Source: Ureibacillus thermosphaericus (lineage in GTDB: Bacteria; Bacillota; Bacilli; Bacillales_A; Planococcaceae). Taken from it: 64,000 nucleotides of DNA. The notes beneath the pieces are model-generated. The model saw only the letters and a program-made list of their open reading frames with translations. It ran no database searches and was not told the DNA's origin. Position numbers and translations under genes: made by a program. Shown here piece by piece: positions 46,608 through 54,230 of this stretch (position 1 is its first letter; the number at the start of each line of letters is the position of its first letter). The stretch lies in contig NZ_JAAXPW010000008.1 in the NCBI RefSeq assembly GCF_012396605.1, positions 1-64,000 on the forward strand, written 5' to 3'.

Positions 46608-46831
46608 AGCGAGATAATACTCGCTCTCATCAAGCAGTCTACAAGTTTGTTGGTTAGCGTCACTTATTTCCCCTTATACCTTTCTCTCGTCACAAATTCT
46701 ATACTTGTAGGCTGCTTGATGGGATTAGCAATCTATCTATAACCGAGCCCAGCTTCGCCAAGACCTCGAAAGAGCGAGCGGCGGCCATCATGGCTCCAGT
46801 GGCGACGACGTTGTAGATGGATTGTTGATTC
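46608..46831 (+). ncRNA. Candidate structured non-coding RNA
   Basis: A gene-free region with three successive helices. H1: AGCGAG/CTCGCT (46608-46625). A: 46625-46645 with 46704-46724, up to 21 bp, two G-U. B: 46722-46743 with 46810-46831, 22 bp without a mismatch, five of them G-U. Inside B, 66 bases of about 64% GC fold further (CTCG/CGAG, GCCA/TGGC), and GAGCC/GGCTC with TCGCC/GGCGA could make a pseudoknot. The wobble pairs favour RNA over DNA function. It could be a free RNA or the leader of the next gene. Confidence 0.6.
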
Positions 46832-46864
46832 TATCACCAAAAATAACTCATGGAGGTGAATCTA

Positions 46865-47128
46865 GTGGTTGAGAAAGTTTTAGAGTTAGTGAATGAACTT
46901 CAAGAAATCACGAAAAAGAAATGGTTATCAATCTATGTTGATGTTGATAAAGCTGAAGTCCATATTCTTATTACGAAAACATTCTTATCTATTTTTGAAG
47001 ATTTCACAGTAAGAAAGTTTCCGAGCGATCAGCATCCTTATGAAGCGTTTGCCGAAATCAAAGGAATAAAATTTATCACGCTGATGACTCAAAAAGAATA
47101 CGAGGAATATGTCGAAAAAACTGCATAA
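46865..47128 (+). CDS. Hypothetical phage protein (87 aa)
   Basis: An 87-residue acidic alpha/beta protein of unknown family. GTG 46865 is preferred: the GGAGGTGA site would lie inside the coding sequence of the upstream ATG. It follows the structured RNA region by 34 bases. Confidence 0.55.
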   Translation: MVEKVLELVNELQEITKKKWLSIYVDVDKAEVHILITKTFLSIFEDFTVRKFPSDQHPYEAFAEIKGIKFITLMTQKEYEEYVEKTA

Positions 47129-47224
47129 AAAATGCAAGCACAAAAGGCTTGCTAAATACGATTTAAAAAAATTCACACCTTTATTATGGATGATTTTCTT
47201 CAAATATTCAAGGGAGGGAAAAAC

Positions 47225-47425
47225 ATGACAGCATATATCCAAAAGTTAAAACAATTTCTTTCAGACGAAAAAGAATTACTAACAGATTTAGCAATAGAAG
47301 TTGCGAATGCAGACAATGACTATGAATACAGAGAAGCGAAAGCAAAATATAACGAACAACGCATTAGAGTACAGGCAATTCAAGATGCAATTGATCTTGC
47401 TTCTAGCATGAAAGCAGTTAGTTAA
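47225..47425 (+). CDS. Small coiled-coil phage protein (66 aa)
   Basis: A short helical protein (ELLTDLAIEVANADNDYEYREAKAKYNEQRIRVQAIQDA) following a good RBS (GGGAGGGAAAAAC). No family is recognized. Confidence 0.6.
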   Translation: MTAYIQKLKQFLSDEKELLTDLAIEVANADNDYEYREAKAKYNEQRIRVQAIQDAIDLASSMKAVS

Positions 47426-47427
47426 AT

Positions 47428-47454
47428 AGGGTGGTAACAAAATGACGTCACCCT
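47428..47454 (+). promoter_or_regulatory. Hairpin element before the ORF6N gene
   Basis: AGGGTG and CACCCT pair around a TGACGTCA-containing core. The 17-base CAAAATGACGTCACCCT (47438-47454) recurs exactly inside the following gene at 47670-47686. Confidence 0.65.
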
Positions 47455-47471
47455 AGAAAGGAGAGAATGGT

Positions 47472-48128
47472 ATGCAACAGCTTCAGGAACGGGAAATTAT
47501 CGCACACAATGACATTCGGGTGCTGACAACAGCGCAACTTGCCGAATCTCTGAACACGAAAAGTAGTATTATCAATCGGAATTTTCAACGCAATAAAAAG
47601 AATTTTCTACATGGCGTACACTACTTTGCGTTGACAGGTGAAGAGTTAAAACGGTTTAAAGCCTCCCGACAAAATGACGTCACCCTCAAATATGTATCAG
47701 TTTTGTATTTATGGACGGAGCAAGGTGCCTGGATGCATGCGAGACACCTGAAAACTGAAAAAGCACGAACAGCTATGAATGCACTGATTGCCAATTATTT
47801 CAGCACATCAAAACAATTTCAACGACAAGAACATTTGCCAATTCCGTATGAAAGATTTATAGAAATCGAGAGGAAGGTGGAGTGGTTGGAACAACAATTA
47901 CGCGAAGTCACTTTGCATAGCGGGGAGCAAATTCGTGTACGAAAAGCTGTTGCTGCACGTGTATATGAACTTTCAGAAAAACCGGGGTCTAAATCTAAAC
48001 AACTGCTTTTTCGCGAACTATATGCAGCACTAAAAGAACGATATCAAGTCGGATCATATCGGGATATTAAGCAATATCAGCTACAAGATGCATTACGATT
48101 CATAGAAACGTGGGAGGGAAGATTATGA
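47472..48128 (+). CDS. ORF6N/ORF6C phage antirepressor
   Basis: A 218-residue protein with an N-terminal ORF6N DNA-binding domain (residues 8-75; LTTAQLAESLNTKSSIINRNF), a central coiled coil (about 125-145) and an ORF6C domain at the C-terminus (VRKAVAARVYELSE...SYRDIKQYQLQDALRFIETW). These are typical phage antirepressors. The gene contains a copy of the 17-base TGACGTCA element, a possible autoregulatory site. It overlaps the next gene by ATGA. Confidence 0.85.
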   Translation: MQQLQEREIIAHNDIRVLTTAQLAESLNTKSSIINRNFQRNKKNFLHGVHYFALTGEELKRFKASRQNDVTLKYVSVLYLWTEQGAWMHARHLKTEKARTAMNALIANYFSTSKQFQRQEHLPIPYERFIEIERKVEWLEQQLREVTLHSGEQIRVRKAVAARVYELSEKPGSKSKQLLFRELYAALKERYQVGSYRDIKQYQLQDALRFIETWEGRL

Positions 48129-48280
48129 AGCGTGGTCGAAAGCTTACAGTGAACGAAAGCAAGTATGTCAAAACATTCCGACTTAATCCAAACAACTGGC
48201 TGATTAGCAAAAAAATGAGCGATCAATGGCTGCTTATTAATCGCTACACTAATCGAACTCGCATCATTCCTGCGCCATAG
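48125..48280 (+). CDS. DUF6906-like small phage protein
   Basis: A 51-residue basic protein with the recognizable KYVKTFRLNPNNWLISKK ... LLINRYTNRTRIIP pattern. It overlaps the antirepressor stop (ATGA) and is followed by the replication gene, an arrangement common in Firmicute phages. Confidence 0.65.
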   Translation: MKRGRKLTVNESKYVKTFRLNPNNWLISKKMSDQWLLINRYTNRTRIIPAP

Positions 48281-48292
48281 GGGGGAGCAAAT

Positions 48293-49225
48293 ATGAATTT
48301 ATTGATCAACGAACCACCACTTCAGGTTTTACCGTCACTTGCTGTAAAAATCGGATTGAACGAAGCTATAGTACTGCAGCAGGCGCATTACTGGTTAGGA
48401 AAGACAACGCACGAATTTGAAGGATATAAGTGGTTTTACAAAACTTACGAGGATTGGCAAACAGAATTTCCTTTTTGGTCGCTTGCAACTGTAAGAAGAG
48501 TTATTAACAGCTTGGAAAAGCAAGGTTATTTAATCAGCACTGACAAGTACAACGCATTGAAAATCGACAAAACGAAATGGTACCGAATTGATTACCAAAA
48601 ATTAGTGAACAGTCCATCTGCTCAAAATGAACAGTCGAGTTGCTCAAATTGCACAGACGAGCTGTTCAATTTGAGCAATAAGACTGCTCAAATTGAACAC
48701 ACCAATAACCATAGACTACAACATAGATTACTAACAGAGAATACTACAGAGATAAATAATATTGATGATGATAAAGAAGAGCAGCCAGCAGCAAAAACAT
48801 CGGCATTCTCATTTTACGAACAAAATGGCTTCGGTACATTGAGCCCATATGTAGCTGAAAAAATTGGAGCCTGGATTGACGATCTAAACGAAGAACTAGT
48901 TTTAGAAGCTATGAAACTTTCAACAGAAAATAATGTACGAAACTGGAAATACGTTGAAACCATTCTTAAAAACTGGCATAACAAAAACTTTAAATCACTT
49001 GCTGATGTAGAAGCTGACAGAAAACGATTTGAAGCTCAAAAGCAACAAAAAAATAGCAGAAATAGAATCCATCAAGAAAAAATACCTGATTGGTTCTACA
49101 AACGTAATGTTGATGAATCACACACTGAAAAAACTGATGATGAAACTGTCACCGAAAAAAATATTGATTTTGAAGCTGAAAGGAAAAGAATTTTAGCAAA
49201 GCTGGGTGTTGAGAACAATGTCTAG
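48293..49225 (+). CDS. DnaD-like phage replication protein
   Basis: A 310-residue replication protein. Residues 1-110 form a winged-helix domain (QQAHYWLGKTTHEFEGYKWFYKTYEDWQ; SLATVRRVINSLEKQGYL), and residues 170-245 a DnaB_2/DnaD helical domain (FYEQNGFGTLSPYVAEKIGAWIDDL...WKYVETILKNW). The tail is charged. It probably recruits the host helicase to the phage origin. No DnaC-like loader gene follows in the visible early region. Confidence 0.85.
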   Translation: MNLLINEPPLQVLPSLAVKIGLNEAIVLQQAHYWLGKTTHEFEGYKWFYKTYEDWQTEFPFWSLATVRRVINSLEKQGYLISTDKYNALKIDKTKWYRIDYQKLVNSPSAQNEQSSCSNCTDELFNLSNKTAQIEHTNNHRLQHRLLTENTTEINNIDDDKEEQPAAKTSAFSFYEQNGFGTLSPYVAEKIGAWIDDLNEELVLEAMKLSTENNVRNWKYVETILKNWHNKNFKSLADVEADRKRFEAQKQQKNSRNRIHQEKIPDWFYKRNVDESHTEKTDDETVTEKNIDFEAERKRILAKLGVENNV

Positions 49226-49388
49226 AGAATACATTTTAATTCCCGTTCAAGAATTCTTGAAATTAAAACAAGCCCAAGAAGAAAAAGAATACATGGTAAA
49301 ACTTATGCTCGAAATAGCAGGAGATATTACAGACTTAACTAGTTCATCGCTTCGAAAAATGAGAAACGTAATAAAAAAGCACCAGTAA
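49218..49388 (+). CDS. Small phage protein (56 aa)
   Basis: A helical, charged peptide beginning MSREYILIPVQEFLKLK. ATG 49218 overlaps the replication gene's end by 8 bases. No family is recognized. Confidence 0.55.
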   Translation: MSREYILIPVQEFLKLKQAQEEKEYMVKLMLEIAGDITDLTSSSLRKMRNVIKKHQ

Positions 49389-49424
49389 AACGCAGTATGG
49401 TAAGCATTTGTAGGAGGGAACAGC

Positions 49425-49532
49425 ATGAGTGAACTATTACATCCAGTAGCTTGGATCATTGTTATCTTAGGAGCATTGACGGTATTCGGTATAGAGATTG
49501 AAAAACGAATTAAAGAGAAGAAAAAAGGGTGA
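49425..49532 (+). CDS. Small single-span membrane peptide (35 aa)
   Basis: A peptide with one membrane helix (AWIIVILGALTVFGI) followed by a basic tail EKRIKEKKKG. AGGAGGGAACAGC precedes ATG. No family. Confidence 0.6.
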   Translation: MSELLHPVAWIIVILGALTVFGIEIEKRIKEKKKG

Positions 49533-49537
49533 ATCAA

Positions 49538-49684
49538 ATGTCGCAAGAGGAACGCGAAGAGATGATTTTCATTTGCAGTTTGATGACCCATTATAGCGAA
49601 GAATTTTTAAGTAAATTGTCGGACGAAGAATTAAACAAGATTTATAACAAAAGCATGGGAATCAGTTTAGAAAAAGGTGAGTAA
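49538..49684 (+). CDS. BH0509-like small phage protein (48 aa)
   Basis: An acidic peptide beginning MSQEEREEMIFICSLMTHYS with an LSDEELNKIY motif, typical of BH0509-type phage proteins. It lies 5 bases after the previous gene and abuts the next one. Confidence 0.6.
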   Translation: MSQEEREEMIFICSLMTHYSEEFLSKLSDEELNKIYNKSMGISLEKGE

Positions 49685-50011
49685 ATGAACGATCCAAACA
49701 TTTTTGAAAATCCATGTGCTATTTGTAAGGTAAAGGTAGCTGAAAAATTGTGTGATTATGTCATTCGTTACGATAACTCTATTATTTTCTACAGAGATTA
49801 TCAGAGATTTATTCGTGAAAATTCAAAATGTAAACATGAAACATGTGATTTACCTTTGTGCAACGAATGTGCAATCGAAATTGGTATAAATGTAGATTTT
49901 TGCCCTCATCATTATCGATTATATCTTCAAAGTGAATTACCTGAACGGTTAAAAAAGTATCAGCTAAGACAAAAAGCCAAACAATTCGAGGAACTAATAA
50001 AGCGCACATGA
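49685..50011 (+). CDS. Cysteine-rich zinc-ribbon-like phage protein
   Basis: A 108-residue protein with CAIC near residue 11, further cysteines in CKHETCDLPLCNEC (near 49-62) and CPHH (near 72), suggesting one or two zinc sites. RBS AAAAGGTGAG. Function unknown. Confidence 0.65.
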   Translation: MNDPNIFENPCAICKVKVAEKLCDYVIRYDNSIIFYRDYQRFIRENSKCKHETCDLPLCNECAIEIGINVDFCPHHYRLYLQSELPERLKKYQLRQKAKQFEELIKRT

Positions 50012-50041
50012 ACAAATATGAGAAACAAAGGAGGAAAATTA

Positions 50042-50248
50042 TTGTCTAATTTCATATCTCGTAATGAAGCTGAAAAGGCTTTATCAGAAGGAAAAAGAGT
50101 GAAATTTCATTGGAACGGTTTGTCCGTAGAAATTGACAAATTAACTACTTTAAACGATTTGCGTTGGCTATTGAGAGAGAAAAAAGCAATGTTTTATTTA
50201 ACAGTAAATGACGTTGTAAATGGAAAATATTCAATTATTAATAAATGA
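50042..50248 (+). CDS. Small phage protein (68 aa)
   Basis: An alpha/beta protein of unknown family. TTG 50042 follows AAAGGAGGAAAATTA; an upstream ATG at 50018 would place the RBS inside the gene. Confidence 0.55.
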   Translation: MSNFISRNEAEKALSEGKRVKFHWNGLSVEIDKLTTLNDLRWLLREKKAMFYLTVNDVVNGKYSIINK

Positions 50249-50298
50249 ACACTCCAATGATTATGTTAATTTGAAAAAAATGTGAGGGAGGAAAAATA

Positions 50299-50460
50299 AT
50301 GAAAAATGTGTTTGTGCTTCAAACGAATGATAACGATTTTAAAGAAGCCATTTCGAATTTTCTTGCTAAACATTGTAAGGAAAACGATGTAAAGGTGGCG
50401 ATTTATGAAATGAATGAAAAAGGTGCGGAAAAAGTGATGAAAATTGTGAACGAAAAATAG
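50299..50460 (+). CDS. Small phage protein (53 aa)
   Basis: A peptide MKNVFVLQTNDNDFKEAI... with AGGGAGGAAAAATA upstream. No family is recognized. Confidence 0.5.
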   Translation: MKNVFVLQTNDNDFKEAISNFLAKHCKENDVKVAIYEMNEKGAEKVMKIVNEK

Positions 50461-50506
50461 CTCGTATTACGACGAAAATTGAACGTTTTTGGAAAGGAAG
50501 ATGACG

Positions 50507-50833
50507 ATGAATGATAATTACAGACATGTAAATCAAGAAGTAAAGAATATGTTGTTAAGCTGGGAGAAAAGAGAACCAGCTTTTGATGGCACGATCAAAG
50601 AAGGTTTTGATCGAAAATTTACGGTACTAAATGAGCGCGATTTTCAAAAGTATGTACCAGATGAATTAAAGATAGAATTCATGAACACATTTAATAAGGT
50701 TGCTGAACATATTGAAAAAGGCCGCATCAATGATGGAAAAAGACCATTCAATAACTACATTGTCATTAATTTAGATGAAACTTATATTGATGAAGTTGTT
50801 GAAATCATGAAACGTAATGGACACTGGGGTTAG
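50507..50833 (+). CDS. Hypothetical phage protein (108 aa)
   Basis: A charged alpha/beta protein ending in NNYIVINLDETYIDEVVEIMKRNGHWG. ATG 50507 gives the best spacing to GGAAAGGAAG. Unknown family. Confidence 0.55.
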   Translation: MNDNYRHVNQEVKNMLLSWEKREPAFDGTIKEGFDRKFTVLNERDFQKYVPDELKIEFMNTFNKVAEHIEKGRINDGKRPFNNYIVINLDETYIDEVVEIMKRNGHWG

Positions 50834-50874
50834 TCACATTTGAACAATAAAGCGACATTAAAGGGGGATTTTTT

Positions 50875-51060
50875 ATGAAAAATTATAAAAGATTTATTGA
50901 TGAAGAAATTGCTTATAAGGAACTGAAAGAATCGTTAGAAAAAGCACTTGCTAGACAACTTACAGAATTAGAAGACAGAAAAATGAAGTGGCTTGCTCGT
51001 GATGAATACGAAACTATAGGGGTATTTGTAGACATATTTAAAGAGCTTTCAGATAAATAA
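50875..51060 (+). CDS. Small helical phage protein (61 aa)
   Basis: A charged, helical peptide with AAGGGGGATTTTTT before ATG. Unknown function. Confidence 0.55.
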   Translation: MKNYKRFIDEEIAYKELKESLEKALARQLTELEDRKMKWLARDEYETIGVFVDIFKELSDK

Positions 51061-51100
51061 TGTCGCAGTACGTAGAAAATGCGAGATAAGGAGTTGGAAA

Positions 51101-51340
51101 ATGCTACGTAACTTAAAAAAGAATCATTGGAACTTGTATTTCAAAAAGGATATTGAAGTATTAGGATTACCATTGTTCGGTTTTGGAGAATCACCAGAGC
51201 ATGGTTATTGGAGTAGAACAATGTTGAAAAAGAAATTTGGTATTGAATTAACGGAAGATCAATTGAATAACCCTCATGGATTCGCACGTGGGCAAAATGG
51301 ATATTACCCAGTTTGGAACGTGGACAAGTTAAAAATGTAA
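51101..51340 (+). CDS. Hypothetical phage protein (79 aa)
   Basis: A small protein rich in aromatic residues (HWNLYFKKD ... GHGYWSR-like region ... NGYYPVWNVD). RBS AAGGAGTTGGAAA. Unknown family. Confidence 0.55.
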   Translation: MLRNLKKNHWNLYFKKDIEVLGLPLFGFGESPEHGYWSRTMLKKKFGIELTEDQLNNPHGFARGQNGYYPVWNVDKLKM

Positions 51341-51356
51341 TGAAAGAAGGGATTTT

Positions 51357-51659
51357 ATGCCAACAGTATTCGAAAATTTAGGTTTTAAAGCAACTGTCAC
51401 TAACGACAAATTAAAAATCGAAATTCCAATTCGCAACCTTGTTGAAGGATTTAAAGATAGTACGAATAACTATGATGGATCGATTGTAAAAAGAGGATGT
51501 AGACAAGAATTTGCTAAATATGTTGCACAAGCATTGGTAGATGGTAGCAATCCAGATACAGGTGACAGTCCAATTATGGAAGCTATTGAAAAGACATTTG
51601 AAGAACTGTTTGAAGGTGCAGAAGATTTTATCAAGTACCAAAATGAAGAAGATTATTGA
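51357..51659 (+). CDS. Hypothetical phage protein (100 aa)
   Basis: An acidic protein with GAAAGAAGGG before ATG. No recognized domain. It is one of the run of co-directional early genes. Confidence 0.55.
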   Translation: MPTVFENLGFKATVTNDKLKIEIPIRNLVEGFKDSTNNYDGSIVKRGCRQEFAKYVAQALVDGSNPDTGDSPIMEAIEKTFEELFEGAEDFIKYQNEEDY

Positions 51660-51771
51660 ATCTAACAATTCGAAGAAACGAACAAAAATTAACACAATGA
51701 GATATAAATTATCCATTGTGAATTGTGGATATATTGAATAAAACAGGACAAGTTTTCAAGAGGTGACAGAC

Positions 51772-52116
51772 TTGAACAAAATTCAAATAAGAAAAAAGCG
51801 AATCCAAATCAAGAAGGAACGCGTTGCAATTCTACAGCAAATTGACGAGTTACAAAGCTTATTAGATACAGAGAAAAGCAAAAGGGAAAGACGAAAAATC
51901 CGTAACAAAATTGTACTGTTGGGAAAAACATTAGAGAAAACGGTAATGAATCCAATTGAAGATAAAAAGCACAAAGGAACAAGAAACTGGAAAATAAAAA
52001 TTGATTCTTTCAATATTCGAAAGAACGAAAGATTTTATGAAATAGAAAACGATGAATTGCACGAGGTATTTAAATCAGTAGATAAATGTTACACTTTTAT
52101 ATCTTCCAAAATATAA
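51772..52116 (+). CDS. Basic coiled-coil phage protein (114 aa)
   Basis: A Lys/Arg-rich protein: the first ~70 residues are coiled coil (LQQIDELQSLLDTEKSKRERRKIRNKIVLLGK), then a short globular end. TTG 51772 follows AGAGGTGACAGAC. Unknown family. Confidence 0.55.
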   Translation: MNKIQIRKKRIQIKKERVAILQQIDELQSLLDTEKSKRERRKIRNKIVLLGKTLEKTVMNPIEDKKHKGTRNWKIKIDSFNIRKNERFYEIENDELHEVFKSVDKCYTFISSKI

Positions 52117-52119
52117 AAA

Positions 52120-52198
52120 TGCTACGGTTAAAACCGTAGCAAATTTATGAAGCTTCCTTCGATTTATCACATTAATATTATAGCATAGGAGGAAGCTT
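52120..52198 (+). promoter_or_regulatory. SD-sequestering hairpin before xtrA and the cassette
   Basis: A GCTACGG/CCGTAGC hairpin (52120-52141) is followed by AAGCTTCCTTC (52150-52160) that pairs over 11 bp with the AGGAGGAAGCTT region (52188-52198). The Shine-Dalgarno sequence of the next gene lies wholly in the stem, so translation would be low unless the helix opens. TATTAT at 52174 in the loop DNA could be a -10 element. Confidence 0.6.
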
Positions 52199-52200
52199 TA

Positions 52201-52398
52201 ATGAGAATGAAAGAGTTAAAAATTTCAGATACGGGTCACTTAAATCTTGATATAATGGAATTACCTGAGAGTTGTGTGATAATTTTATCAAATGGCAAAG
52301 CAAAATATGCAGAGCTTCCACCTTTTGCTGAGACAAAAATTATCACGCATCAGGGGCATGTAAAACGTGTTAAATGGGATGAGGGTGAGGATTTTTGA
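52201..52398 (+). CDS. XtrA/YqaO-like phage protein
   Basis: A 65-residue protein of the XtrA/YqaO type (ILSNGKAKYAELPPFAETKIITHQGHVKRV). In skin/PBSX-like phages this gene sits just before arpU; here a three-gene cassette lies between. It overlaps the next gene by TTGA. Confidence 0.75.
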   Translation: MRMKELKISDTGHLNLDIMELPESCVIILSNGKAKYAELPPFAETKIITHQGHVKRVKWDEGEDF

Positions 52399-53252
52399 AA
52401 GTAATCAATTATGAAATGCCAGTTAGAATAGAAAATCATTACTTAGGATTTCTCTTTTTTTCTAAAATGTACGAAGAATTAAAATGTTGTAAAAATAATC
52501 ATATTATCTTTGATTTTACCAGAACTACATGGTTTGAAGCGAACTTTGTTGCAGTATGGGCAAGTATTGTGGAATTATTAAAATATAATAACTGTAAGGT
52601 ATCTGTAAAAAATGTTGGTAAGAAAATAAAAGAGATATTTCTAAAAAATGGATTTTATGAAAAGTATAAAATTGGTTCTACTGTCGATACTTACAACAGT
52701 ACTATTCCATTTAGAATTTTTAATACTAATGATGAAGAAGGATTTACTGAGTATCTTAACGAAGAAGTATTACCAAAGATTAATTTACCTCTAAATAGTA
52801 AGCAAAAGAAATTATTTAAAAAATGTTTACAAGAAGTATTCGAAAATACAAGAATTCATGCTAGTAGTGAATATGTATTTGCATGTGGACAATATTTCCA
52901 TAAAAAAAGAAAAGTTGCATTTACATTAGTGGACTTAGGAAAAACTATTGGAGAAAATGTCAGAAGCAAATTAGGGGACAAGATTATTGATGAAAAAGCA
53001 ATTAATTGGTCAACTGAATTTGGAAATACTACAAAACCGGGGAAAGATGGAGGAATTGGACTCTATTTTTTAAAGGAACAATTAAACAATAATGGTGTAT
53101 TAAGTATAGTATCTGGCAATGGTTATTGGGAACAAAATATGAATTCTATAGACTTGAAACAAATGAAGTATAAATTTGGTGGAACAATAGTAAATATTGT
53201 TAGTGATTGGAGTAAAGAAGTTAAAAGTGAGGTTAGTGAAATATGGTTTTAG
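52395..53252 (+). CDS. STAS-GHKL ATPase fusion protein
   Basis: A 285-residue cytosolic protein. The N-terminal ~105 residues are STAS-like (HIIFDFTRTTWFEANFVAV, 36-54). The C-terminal half is a GHKL ATPase: N-box with E147, N151 and H155 (EVFENTRIH), DLG at 180-182, and the glycine lid GKDGGIGL at 216-223. It therefore resembles an anti-sigma kinase (RsbW/SpoIIAB) fused to its own antagonist fold (RsbV/SpoIIAA). TTG start coupled to xtrA. It should bind ATP and switch partners with the next protein. Confidence 0.8.
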   Translation: MKVINYEMPVRIENHYLGFLFFSKMYEELKCCKNNHIIFDFTRTTWFEANFVAVWASIVELLKYNNCKVSVKNVGKKIKEIFLKNGFYEKYKIGSTVDTYNSTIPFRIFNTNDEEGFTEYLNEEVLPKINLPLNSKQKKLFKKCLQEVFENTRIHASSEYVFACGQYFHKKRKVAFTLVDLGKTIGENVRSKLGDKIIDEKAINWSTEFGNTTKPGKDGGIGLYFLKEQLNNNGVLSIVSGNGYWEQNMNSIDLKQMKYKFGGTIVNIVSDWSKEVKSEVSEIWF

Positions 53253-53263
53253 GAGGAATATTG

Positions 53264-53620
53264 ATGAAAATTAGTGTTAAAAAAGTTATTGATTCAAATA
53301 TTGCTGTTTCAGCATCTAAAGGTGAATTATTATTTAAGGAAGTTTCAAACGCACTTTTACAAAACGATTATGTTGAACTAGATTTTTCTGAAATCACCGA
53401 TCTTACTACTGCTTTCCTAAATGTTGCAATTGGACATTTATACAAAAACTTTTCTAGTGAAGAACTTAATGAAAAATTAAAATTATTAAATTTAGACGAA
53501 TTAGATATGTATTTAGTTACTCAGGTTATACAAAGAGTCAAAAAAAATGAAGAAGAAGAAGAGGAGTTTAAGCAGTTAATCAAGGAGGTACTAGATGATG
53601 GTGAAAGTTCATCGTATTAA
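53264..53620 (+). CDS. STAS-like domain protein (DUF4325)
   Basis: A 118-residue protein. VELDFSEITDLTTAFLNVAIGHLY (residues 38-61) matches DUF4325 and is alignable with residues 37-58 of the STAS part of the preceding ATPase (DF[ST]xxT...). The end is acidic (EEEEEEFK). ATG 53264 follows GGAGGA. It overlaps the PIN gene by 26 bases. A free partner for the ATPase, analogous to RsbV, is the likely role. Confidence 0.75.
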   Translation: MKISVKKVIDSNIAVSASKGELLFKEVSNALLQNDYVELDFSEITDLTTAFLNVAIGHLYKNFSSEELNEKLKLLNLDELDMYLVTQVIQRVKKNEEEEEEFKQLIKEVLDDGESSSY

Positions 53621-54131
53621 AAATTATTCAATAAATAAAAACGACCGTTTTTTCTTTGATGCAAATATTTGGCTATATATATATTGTAGTATTGGAGATT
53701 ATAGAAAAAAATTAGTTGATTCATATAGTGATTTTTTTCATGAAATAAAAACAACTGGAGGTATTATATATACAAGCTCCCTATTAATTTCAGAAATTGC
53801 TAATAGATATTCTAGACTGGAATACGAAATTGCAAAGAAATCAGACAATAATATTGAGGATTATAAAAATGATTTTAGATTAAATGAAAAATACAAACCT
53901 ATATTTGAAAATATTAATTTAATAATAGAACAGAAAATTCTAAAAAACTCTGTTCCATTGAGCGATTCTTTTGATGAAATCGAGTTTCCTAAGTTTTTTG
54001 ATAATCCTCATACATACGACTTTAATGACGAATATTATTGCTTTTTAGCTAATAAAAATAATTTAAAAATTGTCACTCATGACAGAGATTTTTTTAATAC
54101 AAAATACGATATTGAAATAATTACTTTATAG
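53595..54131 (+). CDS. PIN-domain nuclease-like protein
   Basis: A 178-residue PIN-like domain. Acidic residues fit the active site: D22 in FFDANIWLY, E67 in SSLLISEIANRY, and D142/D145 plus D163/D165 in DFNDEYYCFLANKNNLKIVTHDRDFF. The length exceeds VapC toxins (~130), with an insertion at about 75-125. RBS AAGGAGGTACTAG lies inside the previous gene. It is probably an RNase acting as effector of the cassette. Confidence 0.75.
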   Translation: MMVKVHRIKNYSINKNDRFFFDANIWLYIYCSIGDYRKKLVDSYSDFFHEIKTTGGIIYTSSLLISEIANRYSRLEYEIAKKSDNNIEDYKNDFRLNEKYKPIFENINLIIEQKILKNSVPLSDSFDEIEFPKFFDNPHTYDFNDEYYCFLANKNNLKIVTHDRDFFNTKYDIEIITL

Positions 54132-54147
54132 TTCTACCAGCCATCTG

Positions 54148-54203
54148 GAGGACAACATTTGATTGCAGTTTTATGCTGCAGTCATTTGTTGTCCTCTTTT
54201 TTA
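54148..54203 (+). terminator. Strong terminator closing the cassette
   Basis: GAGGACAACA/TGTTGTCCTC outer stem with an inner GATTGCAG/CTGCAGTC stem, then TTTTTT. It isolates the cassette from the arpU region. Confidence 0.9.
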
Positions 54204-54230
54204 TTTAACAAACGAGAAGGAGTGATACAA

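Noticed and set aside
46625-46724. Insertion-sequence terminal repeats
   Set aside because: Arms of about 20 bp are only 58 bases apart with no transposase, no target duplication, and G-U pairs; an RNA stem is simpler.
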